From assembly GCA_022826025.1 (NCBI GenBank), contig JAJDVR010000239.1:1-36820 (forward strand): a stretch of 36,820 nt of DNA. Reading direction: 5' to 3'. This DNA is from Gemmatimonadota bacterium (GTDB lineage Bacteria; Gemmatimonadota; Gemmatimonadetes; Longimicrobiales; Gaopeijiaceae). The position numbers were made by a program, and so were the translations under genes. This document shows, one piece after another, positions 7,041-15,396 of the stretch (positions are counted from its first letter, which is position 1; each line of letters opens with the position of its first letter). A model generated the notes under the pieces. The model made no database searches, was not told where the DNA came from, and saw only the letters and a program-made list of their open reading frames with translations.

Positions 7041-9200
7041 ATGACGCGTCCTCGCATGCTGGTTTCCGCTCTCGCTCGGCTTTCTTTGCCGGCCCTCGCC
7101 ACGCTCGCCGCCTCGCCCGCCCAGGCGCAGCGCTTCTCGATCGAGGACGTGCTCAGCCCCGGCTATCCGGTGCAGCTGGTGTCGGCCCGCGCTGCGGACC
7201 GCATCGCCTGGATCGAGTACGAGGAGGGGAAGCGCAACGTCTACACGGCGGCGGCGCCCGACTTCACCCCCACGCGGGTGACGCGCTTCGAGGACGATGA
7301 CGGGCGCGACCTGTCGAACCTGCGCATCTCCGACGACGGATCCACGCTGGTCTTCCTGCGCGGACACACCCCCAACCGGCAGGGATGGATCGCCAACCCG
7401 GCCAGCGATCCCCGGGGCGCCGAGCGCGCCGCGTGGGCGGTGAGCACCGCGGGTGGCGAGCCCTGGCGGGTGGCGGAGGCCTGGAACGTGGCGCTCTCTC
7501 CCGATGGGGAGTGGATCGCATGGGAGAGCGGTGGGGACATCTACCGGGCGCCGGTGAACCCCGGGGTCGCGGCCGGCGACCCGGAGCGGCCGCTCTTCAG
7601 CGTGTTTGGGAGCCAGGAAGATCCGGTGTGGTCCCCGGATTCGCGGCGCCTCGCCTTCGTGAGCGACCGGGAGGATCACAGCTTCATCGGCGTGTACGAC
7701 GCCGAGCGTCCCGGAATCACATATCTGGGCCCGGCGGTCGACCGCGACACGAGCCCCACCTGGTCGGCGGACGGGACCCGGGTCGCCTTCATCCGCAGGC
7801 CCGGGCTGCCCTTCGGCGCGCGGGCGGAGCGGGGCGGCGCCACCGGCGAGGCCGCCGCGGAGGACGTCTGGCCCGCCGGGATGACCGAGGCCCGCTTCGC
7901 CGGCGGGTACGACTTCTCTATCTGGGTGGGCGACGCGCGCACCGGGGAGGCGGCGGAGGTGTGGCACAGCCCGTCGGGCGACAGCCTCTACCGCGAGGTG
8001 CGCGAGGTCATCTGGGCCGGCGACCACATCATCTTCCAGGCCGAGCCCGACGGGTGGCGCCGGTACTATTCGGTCGACGCGGACGGGGGCACGCGCGACC
8101 CGGTCGAACTCACGCCGGGCGACGGCATCGCCGAGTACATCTCGCTCTCGCCGGACGGGCGCACCCTTTTCTACGCCACCAACGCGGGCGACATCGACCG
8201 GCGCCATCTGTGGCGGGTGCCCACGGAGGGAGGGCGGGCGCGGCAGCTCACCGACGGCGACGGGGTGGAGACGTACCCGGCCGTGCTGGCGGGCGGCCAG
8301 CAGGTGGCCCTCCTGGCCGCCAGCGCGAGCCATCCACTTACGGTGGCGGTGGCGCCGGCCTCGGGCGGCGGGGCGAGGATGATTCGCGAGCTCCCGTCCC
8401 GCTATCCCCTGGCCGAGCACGTCACGCCCGAGGCGGTCACCCTGGACGCCGAGGACGGCTTCGAGTTCTACAACCAGCTCTTCCTGCCCCCCGATCTCGC
8501 GCCCGGCGAACAGCGTCCGGCGCTCATCTTCATCCACGGGGGATCCCGGCGCCAGATGCTGCTCGGTTACCACTACATGCACTTCTATCACATGGCCTAC
8601 GCCATCAACCAGTACTTTGCGAACAAAGGCTATGTGGTCCTGTCGGTGAACTACCGGAGCGGCATCGGCTACGGGCGCGACTTCCGCAACGCGCCCGGAC
8701 GGGGACGCGAGGGCAACACCGAGTATCTGGATATCCGGGCCGCCGGCGAGTATCTGCGCGACCGCGGCGACGTGGATCCCGCGCGCATCGGGCTCTGGGG
8801 CCTCTCCTACGGGGGCATCCTCACGGCCCAGGGGCTGGCGCGCGACTCCGACCTCTTCGCGGCGGGCGTGGACATCGCGGGCGTGCACCTGTGGGGCAAC
8901 TCCATCGACCCGGCGTCGGTTTCGTACCAGTCATCCGCGATCTCGGAGATCGAGAACTGGACCTCGCCGGTGCTGCTCATCCACGGCGACGACGACCGCA
9001 ACGTGGCCTTCTCGCAGACCGTCGGGCTGGTGCAGCTGCTGCGGGCGCAGGGCGTGCCCCACGAGCTCATCGTCTTCCCGGACGACGTGCACGACTTCCT
9101 GCTGCACGAGCGCTGGCTGACCACTTTCGACGCGACGGACCGCTTCTTCGACCGCTACCTGATGGATGGCAGAGCGGTGGCGACGGAGGGCAGGCGGTAG
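7041..9200 (+). CDS. Secreted S9-family (DPP IV-like) serine peptidase
   Basis: 719 residues. A GGAGG ribosome-binding site (7030-7034) sits six bases before the ATG, and a signal peptide ends near SPAQAQ. Residues about 30-470 form a beta-propeller with WD40-like/TolB-like blades (SPDGEWIAW, WSPDSRRLAF, WSADGTRVAF, SPDGRTLFYA). The C-terminal alpha/beta-hydrolase domain carries the triad Ser589 (GLSYGG), Asp652 (HGDDDRNV) and His684 (DVHDF). The family cleaves short peptides, commonly after Pro or Ala. The gene converges with the propeller lipoprotein gene, leaving only six bases between the stops. All catalytic residues are intact, so it is expected to be active. Confidence 0.93.
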   Translation: MTRPRMLVSALARLSLPALATLAASPAQAQRFSIEDVLSPGYPVQLVSARAADRIAWIEYEEGKRNVYTAAAPDFTPTRVTRFEDDDGRDLSNLRISDDGSTLVFLRGHTPNRQGWIANPASDPRGAERAAWAVSTAGGEPWRVAEAWNVALSPDGEWIAWESGGDIYRAPVNPGVAAGDPERPLFSVFGSQEDPVWSPDSRRLAFVSDREDHSFIGVYDAERPGITYLGPAVDRDTSPTWSADGTRVAFIRRPGLPFGARAERGGATGEAAAEDVWPAGMTEARFAGGYDFSIWVGDARTGEAAEVWHSPSGDSLYREVREVIWAGDHIIFQAEPDGWRRYYSVDADGGTRDPVELTPGDGIAEYISLSPDGRTLFYATNAGDIDRRHLWRVPTEGGRARQLTDGDGVETYPAVLAGGQQVALLAASASHPLTVAVAPASGGGARMIRELPSRYPLAEHVTPEAVTLDAEDGFEFYNQLFLPPDLAPGEQRPALIFIHGGSRRQMLLGYHYMHFYHMAYAINQYFANKGYVVLSVNYRSGIGYGRDFRNAPGRGREGNTEYLDIRAAGEYLRDRGDVDPARIGLWGLSYGGILTAQGLARDSDLFAAGVDIAGVHLWGNSIDPASVSYQSSAISEIENWTSPVLLIHGDDDRNVAFSQTVGLVQLLRAQGVPHELIVFPDDVHDFLLHERWLTTFDATDRFFDRYLMDGRAVATEGRR

Positions 9201-9206
9201 GCTCCC

Positions 9207-10439
9207 TCAGCGGGACGGCAGCGGGATCGACGCGACGGACGGGACGTCCAGCTCGTCCCGGTAGACGCCCCAGATGCGCGAATCAGAGAAGCGCAGGGCG
9301 TCGAACCGGTCGGGCAGGAGCACCTCGCGCGCGACTCCGTCCGAAGAGATGCGCAGCCACCGCGGACCGCCGCTCAGTCCGCCGGCGTCGGGATCGAACG
9401 GGTGCAGCCACATGGTTCCGTCTTCGCTGCAGCGGAAGTCCACGTAGTGCGGCAGATAGGTCGCGAGTTCCAGCGGGCTGCCGCTGACCCCCTGGGCCAT
9501 CTGGTTCAGGAGCCGCTGCCGGTCCGCTTCGCCGAGCCTCCCCCTCACATCGCCCGTCAACTCGGCCTGTCTCAGCTCGAACACCGCGCCGGCGAACTGT
9601 CGCGCGCTGACTTCGGTGAAGGGAACGGGCGGAAGATCGACGGGCATGACCTCCGACCCGGACCGGTCGAAGCCGCGCAGCTGATTCCGCACCCGGTCAT
9701 AGACGCGCACGAGATTCTCGCCGCACGGGGCCCACAGCCGATACCACTGCGGGAATCCTCCCTCGCTGGGGACGAAGTCTCCGGATGGATCGTCGAGCAC
9801 GGCACCGAGGGTCACCAGGGTCCGGGTCCCGGCCGCTGCCGGATCGACCGCGACCAGATCGGCGCCCAGCAGCGAGAGGCGGAGGCCGAGCATGCCCGCC
9901 TCGCCCGGCGGGCGCGCGCGGGGCACGATGATCTCGCCGCCCAGTCTGGCAGTCCGGACCGCGGCGCTCAGCAGGTTCATCCCACCCCGTACGCTGCCGG
10001 GCGGGAGGGACTCCGAGCGCAGGAGGATCTCCGTCCAGTCGGCGTCCGGCCGGGAGATCCGGATCATGGCGTGGCGTCTGAGATCGAAGACCCACGCCTC
10101 ACCCTCCCATCCCCCCGCGAGGAAGGCGGAGGGCATCGGGAATTCCTCGGGTCCGCCTCCGGCGCGTCCGTGCGCGCCGAGGGACTCCCCTTCCGGACCA
10201 AACCCGATGAAGTACGGCTCGACCGAATTGAAGACCCAGACGGAGCCGTCGGGCAGTACCTCCAGGTCCTGTACGACGGCGAGGGACTCGGAGGTGCCCA
10301 GTATCTCGACGTCCGACGCGCCTGGCTCGAGCGGAGCACCCGGGTCGTCGGCGGGCGCGCCGCCGCAGCCCGCGAGGAAGGCCGTCGTGGACCACGCCGC
10401 AGCGAGGCGGAGTGACATTCGGCGCCCGGGCGATGTCAT
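9207..10439 (-). CDS. Six-bladed beta-propeller lipoprotein of unknown function
   Basis: 410 residues. The N-terminus is a lipoprotein signal (LRLAAAWSTTAFLAGC, lipobox LAGC). The rest shows NHL/6-bladed-propeller character: VVQDLEVLPDGSVWVFNS, YFIGFGPEGESLGAHGRAGGGPEEFPMPSAF and later blades with repeated W.F/V patterns, the last near SDSRIWGVYRDELDVP. The GRAGGGPEEF block is a recurrent mark of these lipoproteins. The ATG (10437-10439) overlaps the TGA of the upstream GH109-type gene in an ATGA junction, so the two are translationally coupled and probably act in the same process. No enzymatic motif is visible; ligand or partner binding at the cell surface or periplasm is the likely role. 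Confidence 0.82.
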   Translation of the reverse strand: MTSPGRRMSLRLAAAWSTTAFLAGCGGAPADDPGAPLEPGASDVEILGTSESLAVVQDLEVLPDGSVWVFNSVEPYFIGFGPEGESLGAHGRAGGGPEEFPMPSAFLAGGWEGEAWVFDLRRHAMIRISRPDADWTEILLRSESLPPGSVRGGMNLLSAAVRTARLGGEIIVPRARPPGEAGMLGLRLSLLGADLVAVDPAAAGTRTLVTLGAVLDDPSGDFVPSEGGFPQWYRLWAPCGENLVRVYDRVRNQLRGFDRSGSEVMPVDLPPVPFTEVSARQFAGAVFELRQAELTGDVRGRLGEADRQRLLNQMAQGVSGSPLELATYLPHYVDFRCSEDGTMWLHPFDPDAGGLSGGPRWLRISSDGVAREVLLPDRFDALRFSDSRIWGVYRDELDVPSVASIPLPSR

Positions 10440-11914
10440 CGTTGCTCCTGCGCCGTGACGATGGGCCATGGCTGCCAATCCCTCCATTGGCCGCGCGTGA
10501 AGTCGGGGAAGGGGACCGGCGCGCTTCCCTGGGCGACGCTGATCTCGGAGAGCTCGCAGACGGCGCTGAGGGCGGCTGCGTCGTAGACGTTCATGTCGGT
10601 AGGTTCGCCGCGGCGCAGGCACTCGATCAGCCGATAGTCCTCCATGAAGTCCATGCCCCCGTGGCCGGCGCCGATGGAGGCTTCGCGCAGCGCGCTCCAG
10701 AGCGGGTGCTCGAATTCGTCGTAGTACGCCTCGGCCTCCTGCCACCGATGCGACGGGCTGCTGCCCTCGATGTAGACCCGGTCCGGGTAGCCCTGAAAGA
10801 TGCCGCGCGTGCCCTGGACCTTGTTGATGCGGTCGTAGGGGCGGGGAAGGTTCGTGTCGTGGGCGACGTAGATGGTGCGTCCCATCGCAGTCTGGATGAG
10901 GCTCGCGTTGACGTCCCCCAGCGCGAAGGTTTCCGCACGCTTGGGGTGTCCCTCTCCGTAGTGGATCGCCGCCCACTCCTGCAGGCCGCGCGACGGGCTG
11001 CTCATCGACACCAGGGAGGCGAAACGGTCGCCCCGGTTGATGTCCATGCAGTTGGCGACCGGGCCCAGGCCGTGGGTGGGGTAGAGGTTGCCGTTGCGGG
11101 TCCATGAGTGGGCGCGCCGCCAGAGCCCCTCGCCCTCGTCGGCGAACTTGATCTCGCGCAGGTCGTGCAGGTAGCCGCACTCGGCGTGCAGGATCTCACC
11201 GAGCAGCCCCTGGCGCACCAGGTTGAGGCAGAGGAGTTCGGCGCGGCCGTAGTTGACGTTCTCCATCATCACGCAGTGGCGCCCGGTGCGCTCGGCGGTC
11301 TCCACCAGCCGCCAGCAGTCGTCCAGGGTGTAGGCGGCGGGGACCTCGGTGGCGGCGTGCTTGCCGTTCTCCATCGCAGCGATGCAGACGGGGACGTGCC
11401 AGCGCCAGGGGGTCGCGGTGTAGACGAGGTCGAGGTCCTCCTCGGCGCACAGGCGCTCGAAGTCGCGCTCGCCGCGGCTGTAGAGGGCGGGGCGGGGGTG
11501 TCCCGCCTCCTCGACGAGGGCGGCGGCTCGCTCGGCGTGCTCGGCGCGGATGTCGCAGACGGCGGTGATCACGCAGCCGTCAATGCGGACCAGGTTGCGG
11601 ACGTGGGCGGTGCCCATCCCGCCCACGCCGACGAACCCGATGCGCACCGGGTCGGCGGGTGGGGCGGCGAGGGGCCGGGCCGGGGGGGCGGGGAGGCTCT
11701 GGGGGATGGCGGCGGTAGCCGAGGCCGGGGCCTGGGCTCCGGTCGTGGCCGCTTCGGCTCCGGGCTCGGTGCAACTCGCGGCGGCGCCGGCCGCCACGCC
11801 CAGCGCGCCGGCTTTCAGGAAGTCGCGGCGGTTGAGGGGGTGGGGCTCTCCGGTTCCGTGGTCTGCGACCCCGGGGTCGCGTCCGGTTTGCCGGCGGTGG
11901 GCGTCGTCGTTCAT
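10436..11914 (-). CDS. Tat-exported Gfo/Idh/MocA-fold protein, GH109 (NAD-dependent alpha-N-acetylgalactosaminidase) type
   Basis: 492 residues. A twin-arginine motif (LNRRDFLKAG, Arg29-Arg30) is followed by an Ala-rich stretch ending AAASC, so it may be a Tat lipoprotein. The NAD-binding Rossmann motif is GFVGVGGMGTAHV (about 93-105). Long blocks match glycoside hydrolase family 109: TPWRWHVPVCIAAMENGKHA, TEVPAAYTLDDCW, ENVNYGRAELL, GYLHDLREIKF, NLYPTHGLGPVA and MDINRGDRF. GH109 enzymes hydrolyse alpha-N-acetylgalactosamine through an NAD-dependent redox mechanism. A general Gfo/Idh/MocA sugar oxidoreductase is the alternative, but the TPWRWH and HGLGPVA blocks favour GH109. It is coupled to the propeller lipoprotein by a 4 bp overlap. 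Confidence 0.87.
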   Translation of the reverse strand: MNDDAHRRQTGRDPGVADHGTGEPHPLNRRDFLKAGALGVAAGAAASCTEPGAEAATTGAQAPASATAAIPQSLPAPPARPLAAPPADPVRIGFVGVGGMGTAHVRNLVRIDGCVITAVCDIRAEHAERAAALVEEAGHPRPALYSRGERDFERLCAEEDLDLVYTATPWRWHVPVCIAAMENGKHAATEVPAAYTLDDCWRLVETAERTGRHCVMMENVNYGRAELLCLNLVRQGLLGEILHAECGYLHDLREIKFADEGEGLWRRAHSWTRNGNLYPTHGLGPVANCMDINRGDRFASLVSMSSPSRGLQEWAAIHYGEGHPKRAETFALGDVNASLIQTAMGRTIYVAHDTNLPRPYDRINKVQGTRGIFQGYPDRVYIEGSSPSHRWQEAEAYYDEFEHPLWSALREASIGAGHGGMDFMEDYRLIECLRRGEPTDMNVYDAAALSAVCELSEISVAQGSAPVPFPDFTRGQWRDWQPWPIVTAQEQR

Positions 11915-12144
11915 GGGAGTGCGGGGTTCGGGTGCTCTGGGCGCGCTCCAGAAGACAGTGACGTCGGTCCGTGGGGTTGCGCCAGTCCACGGGAATCCGT
12001 CCGGGGCACGATTGGTCCCGTGGCGTCAATCGCTCTCGTCCTGTCTCCGCTACATCTTTTCCGGGCCCGCGTTTCCTGTAATCATGGAGGGCGCGCACCT
12101 TCGCGGACGCGGGCGGACCTCCTTCAACCTCCAACCCCCGCACC

Positions 12145-12918
12145 ATGCCTTCCTCCCCGACCCCAACGATGCCACGGGTGCCACGGAGCCCCGGTGTGGG
12201 CGCATCGATTTCCCTGATACGCATCCTGAACCGGCGGGCGCGCGGGCTCATGACCATGATCAAGCGCATCGTCTACCGGCTGCCCGGTCTCCGCAACGCG
12301 ATGCTTCCCGAATACCGCTACTGGGTGGACCCGGGCGAACTCTCGGCGATGATCGGCTTGATCGACGCCACCCGTGGCACCGGAGGAGCGATCGTGGAGA
12401 TCGGCGTGGCGCGGGGAGACACCTCGGTTTTCCTCCTGGAGCACCTGCGAACCACCAGTGATCCGCGGACACTCGTGTTCGTCGACACTTTCGCCGGTTT
12501 CACCCGGGAGAGCATCGACTACGAGGTTGAAAACCGACGCAAACGCGCCACCGAACTCTCCGACTACTCCTATGGCAGCGCCCGGGTCTTCGACTACAGC
12601 CTCGCCCGGCTGGGCTACAGCAACTACCGCATCATCGAGGGCGATTGCTCGAAGGTGAACTGGGACGAAATCGGCCCCATCGGCGCGGTGTTTCTGGATG
12701 TCGACCTCTACCTGCCCACGGCCGTGACGCTGGAGGCCCTCTGGCCCCGGCTCGTTCCCGGCGGCGGCATCGTTCTGGACGACTGTGTGGAGCCAGCCTG
12801 GTGCGACGGCGCCTTGCAGGCCTGCCGCGAATTCATCGACCGGCACGATCTGCCGTTCGTTCGCGTGGGTGGCAAAGGGGCGTTGCTGCGCAAGCCGGGA
12901 GAAGAGGTTCCCGCCTGA
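12145..12918 (+). CDS. TylF/MycF-family class I SAM-dependent methyltransferase
   Basis: 257 residues from the ATG at 12145. The first 35 are low-complexity, so the true start may be the ATG at 12250 (MTMIKRIVYRLPG). SAM-binding motif I is VEIGVARGDTSVFLLE; VDTFAGF is the acidic loop; FLDVDLYLPT is the metal/acceptor region and GGGIVLDDC the following strand, a pattern diagnostic of TylF-like O-methyltransferases. Characterised members methylate sugar hydroxyls in macrolide biosynthesis; in ordinary chromosomes such genes often sit with surface-glycan loci. No other glycan or antibiotic genes are adjacent here, so the acceptor is unknown. The amidase gene follows 50 bases downstream on the same strand. 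Confidence 0.82.
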   Translation: MPSSPTPTMPRVPRSPGVGASISLIRILNRRARGLMTMIKRIVYRLPGLRNAMLPEYRYWVDPGELSAMIGLIDATRGTGGAIVEIGVARGDTSVFLLEHLRTTSDPRTLVFVDTFAGFTRESIDYEVENRRKRATELSDYSYGSARVFDYSLARLGYSNYRIIEGDCSKVNWDEIGPIGAVFLDVDLYLPTAVTLEALWPRLVPGGGIVLDDCVEPAWCDGALQACREFIDRHDLPFVRVGGKGALLRKPGEEVPA

Positions 12919-12968
12919 CGGACGGCTGCTCTCCGCCCACGGCATCGCATCCCAACCGAGGAGTTTCC

Positions 12969-14852
12969 ATGCGCAACAGATTCCATGGCATGCTGCTGGC
13001 CGCAGTTGCGCTCGCCGTCACCGGATGTGGCGGGGTCGGGAGTGCGGATTCCGGGTTCGAGGTCGCGGAAGCCTCCGTCCTCGAGCTGCAGGAAGCACTG
13101 GAGGAGGGGCGGTTGACCTCGCGCCAACTGGTCGACCACTACCTCGACCGCATCGCGGCGTACGATGTCGCCGGGCCCGAACTCAACACCATCACGCGGC
13201 TGAACCCGAGAGCGGGCGATGAGGCCGAGGCGCTCGACCGCGAGCGGGCGGCGGGCACGGTGCGCGGGCCGCTGCACGGCATCCCGGTGCTGATGAAGGA
13301 CAACTACGACGTGGCCGGGATGCCGACCACCGGGTCGAGCCTGGCGCTCTCGGCGCTCATGCCGCCGGACGACGCCTTCCAGGTGGCGCGGTTGCGCGAG
13401 GCGGGCGCGGTCATCGTGGGGAAGACCAACCTGCACGAGCTGGCGGCCGGGATCACCACCGTCAGTTCGCTGGGCGGGCAGAGCCGCAACGCCTACGAGC
13501 CCGCGCGCAACCCGGGCGGGAGCTCGGGGGGGACGGGGGCGGCGGTGGCCGCGAGCTTCGCGGCGGTGGGGTGGGGGAGCGACACCTGCGGGTCGATCCG
13601 CATCCCGGCGGCGGTGCACAATCTGTTCGGATTGCGGCCCACCAAGGGGCTGTCAAGCATCGACGGCATCCTGCCGCTCTCGCACTCGCAGGACACCGGC
13701 GGCCCGCTCGCGCGCACCGTGACCGACCTGGCGATCGCGCTGGACGCGACGGTCGGGCCGGACGCGGCCGATCCCGCAACGGCCGTGCTGGAGGGGCTCC
13801 CGACCCCCGGCTTCCAGGCCGCTCTCGACCCGGCCGCGCTGGAGGGCGCCCGCATCGGCGTGCTCGCCGACTGGCTGGAAGAGGGCGGCGGCGGGGGGCG
13901 GATCACGGAGGTCGTGCGCGCCGCGCTGGCCGAGATGGATTCGCTGGGCGCCGAGGTGGTGGACGTGGCCATCCCCGACCTGGACAGCCTGCTCGCGAAC
14001 ACCGGGCTGATCGATCTGGAGTTCAAGTTCGACCTGATGGACTACCTGGCCGGGGTCCCGGACGCCCCGGTGTCGACGCTCGAGGAGATCGTCGAAGCCG
14101 GCCTGCACCACGAGGCGCTGGACGCCAACTTCCGGCGGCGCATCGCCCGCACGGAGCGGCCGACGGACGAGTACGAGGAGACGATGGCCCGCCGGGACGC
14201 GCTCCGCGACGCGGTGGTCGGCTTCATGGACACCGAGGAACTGGACGCGCTCGCCTACCCGACCATGCGGCAGGAAACGGCGCTCATCGGGGCGGCCCCG
14301 GTCGGCTCCACCTGCTCGCTGAGCGCGAACACGGGGCTGCCGGCGCTCACGGTGCCGGCCGGGTTCACCGGGACGGAGGTCCCGGCGGGGCTCGAGTTGC
14401 TCGGCCGCGCGCTCGACGACGCCCGCCTGGTCGGCTTCGCCTACGCGCTCGAGAGAGCCAGCCCCAAACGGCGGGCACCGTTGCGCACGCCGCCTCTCGA
14501 CGGAGGACGCCCGCCGGATCCCGTGCTGGTCGCGCTCGACCCGCCGCAGGGGAGCGTGGAAGGCGCCTTCCTGCTGGATCTGCCGACCGGCACGCTGTCG
14601 TACCGCGTCGCGCTCGCGGGGGTCGAACCGGAGGATGCACTGGGGGTGGTCCTGCGGCGGACCCCGGCGGACGACGCGGAGGGGGGCGGGGTGGTGGTGC
14701 TCCGCCTGGCCGGGCCGGACGTCAACGAGGTCACCCGCGCCTTGCCGCTCACCACCCGCCTCATGCGCGACCTGCTGGACGGCCGGATGGAGCTGGTCGC
14801 CCACACGAGCGCCGGATTCGAGCACCGCAGGTTGGTGGCCGTTCGACCATGA
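12969..14852 (+). CDS. Amidase-signature lipoprotein with a C-terminal CHRD-like domain
   Basis: 627 residues. GAGGAG lies about seven bases before the ATG at 12969. A lipoprotein signal ends at Cys20 (LAVTGC). The amidase-signature core has the Ser-cisSer-Lys triad: Lys110 (VLMKDN), Ser185 (GGSSGGTG) and Ser209 (CGSIRIPA), with the 24-residue Ser-Ser spacing seen in FAAH. The core runs to about residue 500. The last ~110 residues, from DPVLVALDPPQGS to the end, resemble a CHRD domain: TGTLSYRVALAGV, GGGVVVLRLAGP, LMRDLLDGRMELVAHTSAG. The usual His-x-His of CHRD is missing. The core should hydrolyse an amide bond outside the cytoplasm; the substrate is unknown. Fusion of these two domains is uncommon. 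Confidence 0.88.
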   Translation: MRNRFHGMLLAAVALAVTGCGGVGSADSGFEVAEASVLELQEALEEGRLTSRQLVDHYLDRIAAYDVAGPELNTITRLNPRAGDEAEALDRERAAGTVRGPLHGIPVLMKDNYDVAGMPTTGSSLALSALMPPDDAFQVARLREAGAVIVGKTNLHELAAGITTVSSLGGQSRNAYEPARNPGGSSGGTGAAVAASFAAVGWGSDTCGSIRIPAAVHNLFGLRPTKGLSSIDGILPLSHSQDTGGPLARTVTDLAIALDATVGPDAADPATAVLEGLPTPGFQAALDPAALEGARIGVLADWLEEGGGGGRITEVVRAALAEMDSLGAEVVDVAIPDLDSLLANTGLIDLEFKFDLMDYLAGVPDAPVSTLEEIVEAGLHHEALDANFRRRIARTERPTDEYEETMARRDALRDAVVGFMDTEELDALAYPTMRQETALIGAAPVGSTCSLSANTGLPALTVPAGFTGTEVPAGLELLGRALDDARLVGFAYALERASPKRRAPLRTPPLDGGRPPDPVLVALDPPQGSVEGAFLLDLPTGTLSYRVALAGVEPEDALGVVLRRTPADDAEGGGVVVLRLAGPDVNEVTRALPLTTRLMRDLLDGRMELVAHTSAGFEHRRLVAVRP

Positions 14853-14909
14853 CGTCAATTGCGGCGCGTGCAGCCATCGAGCCGGTGTTGTGGCGCTGTT
14901 GACCGATGG

Positions 14910-15191
14910 TCAGCCCTTCGGCATCGGCTCGTGCCCGCTTCCGGGGGCCAGCCGCTCCGTGTCGCGAGGAGCGCGCAGCTCGGTCGCGAAGCGGGTCTCT
15001 TCCTCCACTCGCGTGAGCCGGGTATCGAGCGAATCCAGTTCCTCGCGAATCGCGGCGAGCATGCGCCCGTCGCCGCGCGGAAGGGAGCCCTGGTTCTGCC
15101 GCTTCCAGAAGAAGCGAAGCACCGTGTAAAGCACTGCCGAACCCCAGCCGGCGACGAAGATCGTGATCATGAAGGTGACGAAATCTCTCAT
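14910..15191 (-). CDS. Small membrane-anchored coiled-coil protein, function unknown
   Basis: 93 residues from the ATG at 15189-15191. One transmembrane helix at the N-terminus (FVTFMITIFVAGWGSAVLYTVLRFFW) is followed by a positively charged stop (KRQNQ) and a short coiled coil (MLAAIREELDSLDTRLTRVEEET). The shape resembles PspB/PspC-accessory-like small envelope proteins, but no specific family is recognised. It stands alone on the minus strand between the amidase and M20 genes. Coding character is supported by the clear membrane-plus-heptad design; longer overlapping frames (to 15800) are antisense to the M20 gene and not credible. Confidence 0.7.
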   Translation of the reverse strand: MRDFVTFMITIFVAGWGSAVLYTVLRFFWKRQNQGSLPRGDGRMLAAIREELDSLDTRLTRVEEETRFATELRAPRDTERLAPGSGHEPMPKG

Positions 15192-15396
15192 TAGCGCGGT
15201 CGTACCGTTCGGTGCCCCCGCTGTTCCGACCGATGCGCGGCGAGCGGCGTGTCGCAAATGCCGCGCCGGACTGACCGCGGCCCGCTTTTCGCTTGCTTGA
15301 AGCGGCTCGCGCGAGCACCTTCCAAACCCTGCATCCCGGCCCGCCGGATCCCCTGTATTCCGATCCACCCACGTCCGAAATCGGAGTCTCCCCGAC

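Noticed and set aside
6987-9487. Long open frames overlapping the S9 peptidase (6987-8888 minus and 7385-9487 plus)
   Set aside because: The intact S9 triad, signal peptide and ribosome-binding site at 7041-9200 explain the region; the other frames show only GC-driven composition.
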